Positions 8,494 to 17,312 of a stretch of 64,000 bases of DNA are shown piece after piece. Position 1 is the first letter of the stretch; each line of letters opens with the position of its first letter. Below the pieces are notes generated by a model. The model was not told where the DNA came from and ran no database searches. It saw only the letters and a list, made by a program, of their open reading frames with translations. Made by a program: the position numbers and the translations under genes. Source of the DNA: Providencia alcalifaciens (GTDB taxonomy: Bacteria; Pseudomonadota; Gammaproteobacteria; Enterobacterales; Enterobacteriaceae); contig NZ_CP084296.1 of assembly GCF_020271745.1 (NCBI RefSeq), positions 1,240,001 through 1,304,000 of the forward strand. The letters run 5' to 3'.

Positions 8494-9666
8494 ATGAATA
8501 ATAGAATATCTTTGTACTGTAATTGGAATGTTTACATTGATTGCGATGGTAAATTATGGCTTCCATCCGTTCATGCCCAATACCTTAAAGCGTTAAAAAA
8601 TATAGGTTTCAGTGAAATTTACTTGGCGAGTAAAATTAGTAAAGTTAGACAGGAAGAACATGATTTCTCTTTTTTAAGCAATGAAATCACCATAATTCCA
8701 ATACCTTACTTTACAAATTATACCCATTCTGTTTTTAAGCTTCCATCTATAATTAAAGCATTTTTAACTCTAGCTAGAAAAAAAACCAATCATTGCTACA
8801 TTAGAACCTATGAACCTTTCATTTGGATATTGGTCCTTATACAGCGAGTTTTATCAAAAAAGACGCTATTGTGTATGCATTATATTTCTGATCCTAAATC
8901 AGCGATATTTTCGAATGCAAACTCAACACCTATAAGCAAATATCTTCGTTACATAACATTCCTTCCTGAATATTATCTAACAAATATAGCATCAATATTT
9001 TGTCGACTGTCATCAAACGGTCCTGTCCCTATTAAAAACACACCGTTTTTTGTTAAACGTAGAATAAATAAGGTTATTGAGAGTGCACTATTAGAATCAG
9101 ACATAATAATAGAGAACGAAACTAATTCATCAATTATTAATAACAATATAGAAAATAAAAAAATATCGATACTTTATGTAGGCTACATTCGCCCATCTAA
9201 AGGTATTGATGTGCTTATTGACGCAGTGAACCTTCTAGTGAAAGATAATATAACTAATTTTAAAGTTACTATTATTGGAAACGGAGATTACTATAACAAA
9301 GTATCCAGTATTATTAACACATATAATCTAACAGAATATTTTGAATTTACTGGATATATACCTTTTTCTGAAAAACTATTCAGCTACTATAAAAACTCTG
9401 ATATTTTTATTAACTTATCTCCTAGTGAAACAGGTCCTAGAGTATTATTGGAAGCAGGCATCTTTGGCTGTAAACTAATATCCACTGATGTGGGTTATGC
9501 AAGAGACATCATTGGATCTGATGGCATTATAATCAAGATTAACAATAGCTTAGAGGCCAAAGAAGCTATTAAAAATCTTATTTATAATATATCCCCCTCA
9601 CCATCCAACAATTCTAGATTATTAGAATATACGACCGAAAATTTTTTCAAAAAAATACTCTATTAA
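8494..9666 (+). CDS. Glycosyltransferase family 4 (GT-B fold)
   Basis: Retaining transferase of the polysaccharide cluster. The N-terminal half is variable. The C-terminal half has the GT4 signature order: ISILYVGYIRPSKGIDVLI near residue 228, the strand-loop FEFTGYIPFSEKL, and INLSPSETGPRVLLEAG, in which E of SETGP and E of LLEAG form the E-x7-E donor-binding motif. The length of 390 residues is normal for the family. It is one base downstream of wzy and shares its AT-rich codon use. Sugar specificity is unknown. Confidence 0.87.
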   Translation: MNNRISLYCNWNVYIDCDGKLWLPSVHAQYLKALKNIGFSEIYLASKISKVRQEEHDFSFLSNEITIIPIPYFTNYTHSVFKLPSIIKAFLTLARKKTNHCYIRTYEPFIWILVLIQRVLSKKTLLCMHYISDPKSAIFSNANSTPISKYLRYITFLPEYYLTNIASIFCRLSSNGPVPIKNTPFFVKRRINKVIESALLESDIIIENETNSSIINNNIENKKISILYVGYIRPSKGIDVLIDAVNLLVKDNITNFKVTIIGNGDYYNKVSSIINTYNLTEYFEFTGYIPFSEKLFSYYKNSDIFINLSPSETGPRVLLEAGIFGCKLISTDVGYARDIIGSDGIIIKINNSLEAKEAIKNLIYNISPSPSNNSRLLEYTTENFFKKILY

Positions 9667-9699
9667 CACAGTCACTAAAATACTTTCAGATATTAAATC

Positions 9700-10152
9700 A
9701 TGAAGAATAAATTATTGCTCATTTACTCATGGTTCATTAGAACCTTTCTTATCCTTTTCCCTGATATGCCAATAATAATGAGATTTCGAGGTTTTCTTTA
9801 CTCTTTTGCAATGAAATCTTGTGGTAAAAACTTTCAAGTTTCTGCAAGCGCCTCTATTCGAGGAATTCAAAGAATATCATGTGGTAGCAATGTATATTTT
9901 GGACCAAACTCATATGTTTTTTCAAGAATAAGCATTGTTATTCATGATGAAGTTTTAGTCGCCATGAATAGTGTTATCATTGATAGCAATCATGGGAAAA
10001 AAAATAACAGTTATAGATATGCTCGTGGACGTACGCAAGAAATAGTAATAGAAAGAGGATCATGGATTGCAGCAAATTCTGTAGTTACCGCTGGATCTTA
10101 TATAAAAGAAGGAACCATTGTTCCTCCTTGCACTGTCGTTAGGTACGAGTAA
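9700..10152 (+). CDS. Hexapeptide-repeat (left-handed beta-helix) acyltransferase
   Basis: Small 150-residue acyltransferase, probably an O- or N-acetyltransferase acting on a sugar of the repeat unit with acetyl-CoA. A hydrophobic N-terminal segment (residues 3-20) is followed by irregular hexapeptide repeats (VSASASI, ISCGSNVYFG, VLVAMNSVII). The stretch IIDSNHGK carries the likely catalytic His of the WcaF/Maa-like group. The end, GSWIAANSVVTAGSYIKEGTIV, is typical of the coil. It lacks the N-terminal nucleotide-sugar-binding domain of PglD, so it is not an obvious UDP-bacillosamine acetyltransferase. It lies 33 bases after the GT4 gene. Confidence 0.8.
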   Translation: MKNKLLLIYSWFIRTFLILFPDMPIIMRFRGFLYSFAMKSCGKNFQVSASASIRGIQRISCGSNVYFGPNSYVFSRISIVIHDEVLVAMNSVIIDSNHGKKNNSYRYARGRTQEIVIERGSWIAANSVVTAGSYIKEGTIVPPCTVVRYE

Positions 10153-10191
10153 ATACTTACCTAATTTATTTAATTGTCGAAAATTCAAATT

Positions 10192-11358
10192 ATGAAAATA
10201 GCAATCGCAGGTACCGGCTACGTCGGTCTGTCTAACGCCATGTTACTGTCCCAACACCACGAAGTGGTGGCGGTCGATATCATTCCTGAAAAAGTGGCGA
10301 TGCTTAATAATAAGCAATCCCCGATTATTGATACCGAAATCGAACAGTTTCTAACGGAAAAACAACTCAATTTCCGTGCAACCGAAGATAAAGTCGAAGC
10401 CTATACGGGCGCGCAATACGTGATTGTGGCGACCCCAACAGACTACGACCCAAAAACCAACTACTTCAACACCAATTCAGTGGAATCCGTCATTCATGAT
10501 GTGAACAAACTGAACCCAGAAGCGACCATTATCGTCAAATCCACCATTCCAGTGGGCTTTACGGAGCGTCTGCGTGAAGAGTTCGGTTACACCAACGTGA
10601 TTTTCTCCCCAGAATTTTTACGTGAAGGTCGTGCGCTGTGGGATAACCTGTACCCGTCCCGTATCGTGGTGGGCGAGCGTTCTGAACGCGCACAGATTTT
10701 CGCTGACTTACTGTTAGAAGGCGCGATTAAGAAAGATGTACCGGTGCTGTTTACTGACGGCACTGAAGCGGAAGCGGTTAAATTATTCGCGAACACCTTC
10801 TTAGCCATGCGCGTGGCGTACTTCAACGAATTAGACACTTACGCAGAAAGCCGTGGCTTGAATGCCCGTCAAATCATTGAAGGGGTTTCTTTAGACCCGC
10901 GTATCGGCAGCCACTACAACAACCCATCATTCGGTTATGGCGGCTACTGCTTACCAAAAGACACCAAGCAGTTACTGGCGAACTACGACGATGTGCCGAA
11001 TAACCTGATTAACGCGATTGTTGAATCTAACCGCACGCGTAAAGACTTTATCTCGGATGCCATTATCGCCAAAGCGCCACGTAAAGTTGGTGTGTATCGC
11101 TTAGTGATGAAAGCGGGCTCTGATAACTTCCGTGCCTCGGCGGTGCAGGGTGTGATGAAGCGTATCAAAGCCAAAGGGATTGAAGTGGTGGTTTACGAAC
11201 CAGTACTCAAAGAAGATGAATTCTTCCGCTCAAAAGTCATTCGTGATTTAGACGCATTTAAAGCTGAAAGCGACATTATCTTGGCAAACCGTATGGTGCC
11301 TGAACTGGATGATGTGGCAGACAAAGTCTATACCCGTGACCTGTTTGGTAATGACTAA
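10192..11358 (+). CDS. ugd: UDP-glucose 6-dehydrogenase, copy 1 (inside the cluster)
   Basis: Oxidises UDP-glucose to UDP-glucuronate with NAD+. The Rossmann motif [10 protein letters not shown] sits at residues 7-16, and the catalytic Cys lies in [12 protein letters not shown] near residue 250, with the STIPVGFT segment before it. The start is the ATG at 10192, giving 388 residues; an in-frame TTG 18 bases upstream would add six residues that do not look conserved. Base and codon use are clearly GC-richer than in the flanking genes. It is nearly identical to a second, oppositely oriented ugd at 58000-59166: by eye about 20 base differences over 1167, two residues differ (D/N and D/E), and likeness ends at the gene borders. 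Confidence 0.96.
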   Translation: MKIAIAGTGYVGLSNAMLLSQHHEVVAVDIIPEKVAMLNNKQSPIIDTEIEQFLTEKQLNFRATEDKVEAYTGAQYVIVATPTDYDPKTNYFNTNSVESVIHDVNKLNPEATIIVKSTIPVGFTERLREEFGYTNVIFSPEFLREGRALWDNLYPSRIVVGERSERAQIFADLLLEGAIKKDVPVLFTDGTEAEAVKLFANTFLAMRVAYFNELDTYAESRGLNARQIIEGVSLDPRIGSHYNNPSFGYGGYCLPKDTKQLLANYDDVPNNLINAIVESNRTRKDFISDAIIAKAPRKVGVYRLVMKAGSDNFRASAVQGVMKRIKAKGIEVVVYEPVLKEDEFFRSKVIRDLDAFKAESDIILANRMVPELDDVADKVYTRDLFGND

Positions 11359-11363
11359 TAACT

Positions 11364-12125
11364 ATGAATAGTACAGCCCCAACAATCTCAATCATAATGC
11401 CCTGCTATAATGCAGGGAAATATATTGCTGAATCTATACAATCAGTACTTTCCCAAACCTACCTCGACTGGGAATTGATTATTATTGATGATAAATCAAC
11501 TGATAATAGTATCCAGCAAATCACTACCTTTAATGACCCTAGAATTCATTTAATTAAACTTGAACAAAATCAAGGAGCTGGTGGTTGCCGAAATGCAGGG
11601 TTACAGAAAGTCCAAGGTACCTATATTGCATTTCTGGACTCAGATGATTTATGGAAGCCCAATAAGCTTGAAATTTCGCTGAGTTACCTGCAAAAAAATC
11701 CTAAAACAGCAGTTGTGTGCACTGGATATAGCTTTATTAATGAAAACGGTGAAAAAATACGCGGGTTGGTATCCCCTTCCAGCCAAATCACTTTACACCA
11801 ATATATGATGAATACCTCTATAGGCTGCTCAACTGCTTTAGTAAATAGAGACCTCACTGGCGAATTTTCGTTTAGTACACTAAGGCAACATCAAGATGCT
11901 CACTTATGGATTACGTTTCTTTTAAAAAATTTAAAAGTGGATGGACTTAAAGATATCCTTGTTGAGTATAGAATTCGTGATAAACAAATTTCTCAAGGTA
12001 AAGTCAAAGCCGCTAAACGACTATTAAAACTGTATTTATCATTTGATGAAATTCCATTATATAAACGTTATTTTTATTTTTTTTCTTATTGTGTCAATGG
12101 TGTTATTAAAAGGATAAAGCGTTAA
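11364..12125 (+). CDS. Glycosyltransferase family 2
   Basis: Third transferase of the cluster. The GT-A domain starts ISIIMPCYNAGKYI, has IIIDDKSTDNSI at about 39-50, GAGGCRNAG near 71, and the metal-binding DSD at residues 92-94 (FLDSDDLWKP). The HQDAHLWITFL segment near residue 172 supplies the acidic residue usual at the acceptor site. The 253-residue length and pattern resemble WbbE/WfgS-like O-antigen transferases. It starts five bases after the ugd stop and ends one base before the next ATG, returning to AT-rich codon use. Confidence 0.88.
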   Translation: MNSTAPTISIIMPCYNAGKYIAESIQSVLSQTYLDWELIIIDDKSTDNSIQQITTFNDPRIHLIKLEQNQGAGGCRNAGLQKVQGTYIAFLDSDDLWKPNKLEISLSYLQKNPKTAVVCTGYSFINENGEKIRGLVSPSSQITLHQYMMNTSIGCSTALVNRDLTGEFSFSTLRQHQDAHLWITFLLKNLKVDGLKDILVEYRIRDKQISQGKVKAAKRLLKLYLSFDEIPLYKRYFYFFSYCVNGVIKRIKR

Positions 12126-12126
12126 T

Positions 12127-12717
12127 ATGACTGTAAAAATGCCCGGTAAAAGACTTTTCGACATATTCTTTTCCTTAATTGGTATCATCTGTTTTAGTTG
12201 GTTAATATTCATTTCATGGATAGCAGCCTCTATCAGTACAAAATCTAATGGTTTCTTTTTCCAGAAACGAGTTGGACAGAATGGAAAGATATTTCATGTT
12301 ATTAAATTGAAAACGATGAGAGATGTTTCTGTTCCTGTAACAACTATTACACAGGATTCCGACCCTCGCATTACAAAAATGGGAAAGTTTTTTAGAAAAA
12401 CTAAAATTGATGAACTTCCTCAATTATTCAATGTGTTAATAGGTGATATGAGTTTTGTAGGGCCAAGGCCCGATGTTCCTGGTTATGCAGATAAACTAAC
12501 TGGAAATAATAGACTCATACTTGCGATTAAACCAGGGATTACAGGCCCAGCTTCTATAGCCTATAAAAATGAAGAGGAAATTTTATCTTCTGTAGACAAC
12601 CCTCAGAAATATAATGATGAAGTCATTTATCCAAATAAAATCAAGCTTAATCTAGAATATATCGAAAATTGGTCTTTAATCTCTGATATAAAATATATCG
12701 TTAAAACAGTTTTTTAA
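12127..12717 (+). CDS. PglC-like initiating phosphosugar-1-phosphate transferase
   Basis: Monotopic membrane enzyme predicted to transfer a sugar-1-phosphate from a UDP-sugar to undecaprenyl phosphate, starting the repeat unit. At 196 residues it is the short form, without the N-terminal domain of WcaJ or WbaP. Visible motifs are KRLFDIFFSLIG (re-entrant helix), FFQKRVGQNGKIFHVIKLKTM, DSDPRITKMGKFFRKTKIDE with the catalytic Asp-Glu, LPQLFNVLIGDMSFVGPRP and KPGITGP. It is directly upstream of the aminotransferase and dehydratase that would make an amino-dideoxy sugar, as in pgl-type loci. The preferred donor is inferred from these neighbours. Confidence 0.9.
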   Translation: MTVKMPGKRLFDIFFSLIGIICFSWLIFISWIAASISTKSNGFFFQKRVGQNGKIFHVIKLKTMRDVSVPVTTITQDSDPRITKMGKFFRKTKIDELPQLFNVLIGDMSFVGPRPDVPGYADKLTGNNRLILAIKPGITGPASIAYKNEEEILSSVDNPQKYNDEVIYPNKIKLNLEYIENWSLISDIKYIVKTVF

Positions 12718-12730
12718 TTAGGTAATAATC

Positions 12731-13906
12731 ATGCTTAATACTCCATTTTCTCCTTGGCCTTCCTATACAAATGAAGAGGCCGACGCCGTAAAGAACGTAT
12801 TACTCTCAAATAAAGTAAATTATTGGACGGGTGAAGAATGTCGGTTATTTGAAAAAGAGTTTGCTAACTGGGTTGGATGTGACTACGCCGTCGCACTCTC
12901 TAATGGTACTCTCGCTTTAGATGTTGCACTTAAAGCCTTAAATATTGGCCCGAATGATGATGTCATTACAACACCAAGAACATTTCTTGCATCAGCATCA
13001 TCCATAGTAACTGCTGGTGCTAACCCTATTTTTGCGGATGTTGACCTAAACAGCCAAGCAATAACTGCTGAATCAATCGAGGCTGTGCTAACTCCCAATA
13101 CAAAAGCCGTTATTGTCGTTCATTTAGCCGGCATGCCCGCAGAGATGGACCCTATCATGGAATTATCGAGAAAACATAATTTCTATGTTATTGAAGATTG
13201 TGCTCAGGCACATGGTGCAAAATACAAAGGACATAGTGTAGGAACTATTGGTGACATTGGAGCATGGTCATTTTGCCAAGATAAAATTATGACTACAGGT
13301 GGTGAGGGTGGAATGGTAACAACAAATAATAAAACCTTCTGGTCAAAAATGTGGTCATACAAAGATCACGGTAAAAATTATGATTCTGTATACAATAAAT
13401 CACATCCTTCAGGCTTCAGATGGTTACATGATAGCTTCGGTACAAACTGGCGAATGACTGAAATACAGGCAATATTAGGTCGAATTCAACTAAAACGAAT
13501 GCCTGAATGGACTAGAATTCGTCAAGAAAACTGCACTTTAATTAATGACGCGATTAAAGACCTGCCTATTGCAAGATGTATTAAGATTCCTGACTACATT
13601 TCCCATGCTGGTTACAAGCATTACATTTTTGTTAATCCAGAATATATGAAACCCGATTGGTCTAGGGATAGAATCGTTGAGTCCATAGTTAGCGAAGGTG
13701 TTCCTGCCTATCAAGGGAGCTGCTCTGAAATTTATAAAGAAAAAGCTTTTGACAATACCCCATGGCGACCGAAACACCCATTAGTAAATGCAGTAACTTT
13801 AGGTGAAACAAGCATCATGTTTTTAGTTCATCCTACATTAAAACAGGATGAATTAATAAAAATGAAAAATGTGATTAGAAATATATTAATTCAAGCATCT
13901 AAATAA
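12731..13906 (+). CDS. DegT/DnrJ/EryC1-family sugar aminotransferase
   Basis: PLP-dependent aminotransferase predicted to aminate the 4-keto intermediate made by the dehydratase encoded next, giving a UDP-4-amino-4,6-dideoxy-HexNAc. Residues seen: SNGTLALDVAL for cofactor phosphate contact, D156 in VIEDCAQAHGA, and Schiff-base Lys K185 in FCQDKIMTTG. The 391-residue length is typical. It follows the PglC-like gene by 13 bases. The pairing matches PglE/PglF and similar bacillosamine-type pathways; which face the amino group takes is not predictable by eye. Confidence 0.92.
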   Translation: MLNTPFSPWPSYTNEEADAVKNVLLSNKVNYWTGEECRLFEKEFANWVGCDYAVALSNGTLALDVALKALNIGPNDDVITTPRTFLASASSIVTAGANPIFADVDLNSQAITAESIEAVLTPNTKAVIVVHLAGMPAEMDPIMELSRKHNFYVIEDCAQAHGAKYKGHSVGTIGDIGAWSFCQDKIMTTGGEGGMVTTNNKTFWSKMWSYKDHGKNYDSVYNKSHPSGFRWLHDSFGTNWRMTEIQAILGRIQLKRMPEWTRIRQENCTLINDAIKDLPIARCIKIPDYISHAGYKHYIFVNPEYMKPDWSRDRIVESIVSEGVPAYQGSCSEIYKEKAFDNTPWRPKHPLVNAVTLGETSIMFLVHPTLKQDELIKMKNVIRNILIQASK

Positions 13907-14051
13907 CTCTAACTATTTTAACGCTTATTAGTATTAGTCATTATACTTTAGGCGTTCAATATAACACTTTAAATTAGCTCTCTATTTATGGCTGCTATTT
14001 TAATATAAAAACCATAAATAAGATTTAATTATATAGAATTATGTTATTATC

Positions 14052-15914
14052 ATGATAATACACGAAATAAGTAAAAATAGACTTACAAAATCAATTATCT
14101 TAATGCTCTTTGACATTGCTATAATTTATTTTTCATATTGGGCAGCATTCTGGTTAAGACTTGATAGAGAAACGCCTATTACCAGCTATAGTCACTGGTT
14201 AATAATTACTGTCATTGCATGTATCTCTATTTTATTCTTCATTCGCATTGGTTTTTATCGCGCAGTAATACGATATGTTAACATAAGTATATTACGATGG
14301 GCTCTTGTTGGCGCTTTCGCGTCTTCATTTTTATTAATTATATTATCTTGGTATCATCAAGCTTTCTTACCAAGAACTGTTCCAATACTTTATTTTTTCC
14401 TTCTAGCTGTATTATTAGCAGGCTCACGTATTTTTTATCGTAATTTCCTTCATCATTTTAAAAATAAAGGAATCCCTGTTATTATATACGGTGCTGGTGA
14501 AACAGGACGACAATTAGTTCCTATCTTAAAAGAGCATAAAGAATTAAACCCAGTTTGTTATATAGATGATGCTCCTATAAAGAAAAAAAATATTATTCAA
14601 GGAATTAAAGTTTATTCTATTGATGATATTGAAGAATTAATTTCTAGATATCATGTCAAAAAAATATTACTTGCTATGCCGAGAATCAATCCGCATAGAA
14701 AAAAAGAAATTTTACAAAGACTTGAAGAGTCTAATTGCGAGATTCTCAGCACTCCAGATTTTAATGATATCGTAAATGGTGTAGCTAAACTTAGCTCATT
14801 AAAGAGAGTATCTATTACAGATTTGCTCGGTAGAAAGCAAGTATCTCCTATCCCAGAGTTATTAGAAAAAAATATTTTTGAGAAGAATATATTAATAACA
14901 GGAGCAGGTGGTTCCATTGGTTCTGAGCTTTGCAGAAAAATTAAATCACAGAGCCCTAACCTAATGGTTCTTTATGAAATGTCTGAGTTCGCATTATATT
15001 CTATACATAAAGAACTATCCGCCATAGTTAATACAAATACAGTTATTATTCCTATCTTGGGTGATGTTAAAAATAAAAGTAAAATAATCCAAATAATTTC
15101 AAAATATAACATTAATACAATTTATCATGCAGCTGCATATAAACACGTTCCTTTAGTCGAATACAATATTATTGAAGGAATTAAAAACAATATCTTCGGT
15201 ACATTATCTGTAGCTGAAGCTGCAAATGAGTGTAATGTTGAGAAATTCGTTTTGATCTCAACTGATAAAGCGGTACGTCCTACAAATATCATGGGAGCAA
15301 CTAAACGTTTTGCGGAGCTAATATTGCAAGCACTTGCGGATCGAGGATCAAGTACTCAATATTCAATGGTTAGGTTTGGTAATGTTTTAGGTTCTTCAGG
15401 TTCAGTTGTTCCTTTGTTTGAAAAACAAATTGCTAATGGTGGCCCTATTACATTAACCCATCAAAACATCACTCGATATTTTATGACCATACCAGAAGCT
15501 GCATCATTAGTTATCCAAGCAGGTGCCATGGGTAAAAATGGTGATGTTTTTGTTCTTGATATGGGCGAACCTGTAAGAATATTTGATTTAGCAACAAAAA
15601 TGGTAAAACTTTCTGGTCTGACTTTAAAAGACGAATTACACCAAGATGGTGATATTGAAATTAAGGTTACAGGGCTACGGCCTGGTGAAAAACTTTATGA
15701 AGAACTTTTAATTACAGACAATATATTAAAGACAACTCATCCATTAATTATGAGTGCAAATGAAAAATACCTCGTATGGGAAGAGTTAGAAAAAATAATC
15801 AGCGAGTTACGATTAAATTGCCAATCAAATAACTTATCAGCTCTTAGAGATTTATTGATAGCTTCTCCTTTAGATTTTACACCTAAAGACGAGATATGTG
15901 ATTTTTTAAAATAA
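14052..15914 (+). CDS. Membrane-bound WbpM/PglF-type nucleotide-sugar 4,6-dehydratase
   Basis: Converts UDP-GlcNAc to the 4-keto-6-deoxy form. The N-terminus (residues 1-130) has four hydrophobic helices, followed by a first Rossmann domain (VIIYGAGETGRQLV near 152) and the catalytic short-chain-dehydrogenase domain starting ILITGAGGSIGSEL near 280. The signature STDKAVRPTNIMGATKR has Met in place of the usual catalytic Tyr, as is normal for this subfamily. The end GLRPGEKLYEELL is also typical. The length of 620 residues fits the long WbpM type. A 145-base AT-rich gap with no gene separates it from the aminotransferase. Confidence 0.95.
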   Translation: MIIHEISKNRLTKSIILMLFDIAIIYFSYWAAFWLRLDRETPITSYSHWLIITVIACISILFFIRIGFYRAVIRYVNISILRWALVGAFASSFLLIILSWYHQAFLPRTVPILYFFLLAVLLAGSRIFYRNFLHHFKNKGIPVIIYGAGETGRQLVPILKEHKELNPVCYIDDAPIKKKNIIQGIKVYSIDDIEELISRYHVKKILLAMPRINPHRKKEILQRLEESNCEILSTPDFNDIVNGVAKLSSLKRVSITDLLGRKQVSPIPELLEKNIFEKNILITGAGGSIGSELCRKIKSQSPNLMVLYEMSEFALYSIHKELSAIVNTNTVIIPILGDVKNKSKIIQIISKYNINTIYHAAAYKHVPLVEYNIIEGIKNNIFGTLSVAEAANECNVEKFVLISTDKAVRPTNIMGATKRFAELILQALADRGSSTQYSMVRFGNVLGSSGSVVPLFEKQIANGGPITLTHQNITRYFMTIPEAASLVIQAGAMGKNGDVFVLDMGEPVRIFDLATKMVKLSGLTLKDELHQDGDIEIKVTGLRPGEKLYEELLITDNILKTTHPLIMSANEKYLVWEELEKIISELRLNCQSNNLSALRDLLIASPLDFTPKDEICDFLK

Positions 15915-15949
15915 ATACTGTGCTGATAGCCAAATATCAAGGTAAACGA

Positions 15950-16975
15950 ATGAGCAACAATTATGTATTAGTCACCGGCGGTCTTGGCTATATCGGTAGC
16001 CATACCTATGTGCAAATGATCCAACAAGGTATTCAGCCGATTATTTTAGATAATCTTCATAATGCCAACCTTGAAGTGCTTAATCGCATTGAAACTATCA
16101 CGGGAACTAAACCGACGTTTTATCAAGGTGATGTGCGTGATAAAGCCATTTTGGACACCATTTTTGCTCAGCATTCCATTAGCTCAGTAATCCACTTTGC
16201 GGGTTTAAAAGCAGTCGGTGAATCTGTTGAAAAACCGATTGAATACTATGATGTAAATGTAAATGGCACCTTAGTGTTAGTACAAAGCATGCGTCAGGCG
16301 GGTGTTAAAAGCTTAATTTTTAGCTCCTCTGCGACCGTGTATGGTGAACCTGAACATACCCCGTTAACTGAAGAATCCTCTGTCGGAAATACCAACAGCC
16401 CATATGGCACGAGCAAATATATGGTTGAGCGTATTTTAACTGACCTCAGTATCTCAGATAACGAATGGTCAATTTCCTTACTACGCTACTTCAACCCAGT
16501 TGGCGCGCATAACTCCGGTTTGATGGGTGAAGACCCTAATGGGATCCCAAATAACCTGACCCCGTTTATTGCACAAGTGGCTGTCGGTCGCCGCAAAGAG
16601 CTTGCTGTATTCGGCGGAGATTATACTACCAAAGATGGCACTGGCGTTCGCGATTACATCCATGTGATGGATTTAGCTGATGGGCATATTGCTGCATTAA
16701 ATCACATGAACAAAGACTCAGGGCTTTATATCTATAATCTGGGTACAGGTACGGGAACTAGCGTACTGGAAGTGATTGCTGCTTTTGAAAAAGCTGTCGG
16801 TAAACCAATCCCTTATAAAATTGCCGAGCGTCGTGCGGGAGATATTGCTGAATATTGGTCAACCCCAGCAAAAGCAGAGCGTGAGCTTGGTTGGAAAGCC
16901 AAATATAACATTCAGGATATGGCTGATGATGTATGGCGCTGGCAATCTATGAATCCTAACGGTTATCAACGCTAA
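15950..16975 (+). CDS. galE: UDP-glucose/UDP-GlcNAc 4-epimerase
   Basis: NAD-dependent epimerase interconverting UDP-Glc/UDP-Gal and possibly UDP-GlcNAc/UDP-GalNAc (then named gne). The start at 15950 (MSNNYVLVTGGLGYIGSHTY) gives 341 residues, close to E. coli GalE, and has AAGGTAA upstream. The NAD motif GGLGYIGS is near residue 10, SSSATVYG near 122, and catalytic Tyr/Lys lie in YGTSKYMVE. The C-terminal GVRDYIHVMDLADGH is almost as in GalE. Base composition is closer to housekeeping genes than to the cluster before it. A terminator follows. Sequence alone does not settle Glc versus GlcNAc preference. Confidence 0.93.
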   Translation: MSNNYVLVTGGLGYIGSHTYVQMIQQGIQPIILDNLHNANLEVLNRIETITGTKPTFYQGDVRDKAILDTIFAQHSISSVIHFAGLKAVGESVEKPIEYYDVNVNGTLVLVQSMRQAGVKSLIFSSSATVYGEPEHTPLTEESSVGNTNSPYGTSKYMVERILTDLSISDNEWSISLLRYFNPVGAHNSGLMGEDPNGIPNNLTPFIAQVAVGRRKELAVFGGDYTTKDGTGVRDYIHVMDLADGHIAALNHMNKDSGLYIYNLGTGTGTSVLEVIAAFEKAVGKPIPYKIAERRAGDIAEYWSTPAKAERELGWKAKYNIQDMADDVWRWQSMNPNGYQR

Positions 16976-16999
16976 ATCATTCTTGATATAGCATCAATT

Positions 17000-17030
17000 A
17001 GGCGAGCCTCTAGCTCGCCTTTTTATTTTT
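17000..17030 (+). terminator. Rho-independent terminator after galE
   Basis: Eight-base stem AGGCGAGC with GCTCGCCT around a five-base loop, followed by a T-rich tail. It ends the repeat-unit biosynthesis operon 24 bases after the galE stop. Confidence 0.88.
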
Positions 17031-17312
17031 CATTTTTTATTCCCTCAAACTCTATTCTCACCACACGATTAACCTACTCGTCCCCTGATTCGCTCCCTGA
17101 TTCCCCCATATAGCTCTGCCCTCCCTTATTCACAAAATATTCCCCGCATCAATAACGTTTTTTATTTTATTATATTTTTATATAACATCGATTTTTGGAT
17201 GAATTATTTGGTTTTTTATTTAAAACTAAACTATTATCCCGTGCGAGATTTTTGTCGCGTAACTTAGATTGCTAAAAATTACCATTATCCATCCTGATTT
17301 AGGGCTATTATC
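17031..17312. promoter_or_regulatory. Gene-free promoter region of wza-wzb-wzc
   Basis: Within the 337-base gap between galE and wza, this part holds no reading frame of note. Its second half is extremely AT-rich and very likely carries the wza promoter. I see no JUMPStart or ops core here, unlike the start of the biosynthetic operon, so the export genes appear to be separately transcribed. Confidence 0.5.

Noticed and set aside
10174-10191. TTG start six codons upstream for ugd copy 1
   Set aside because: The second ugd copy shows likeness only from the MKIAIAG start, so the ATG at 10192 is preferred.
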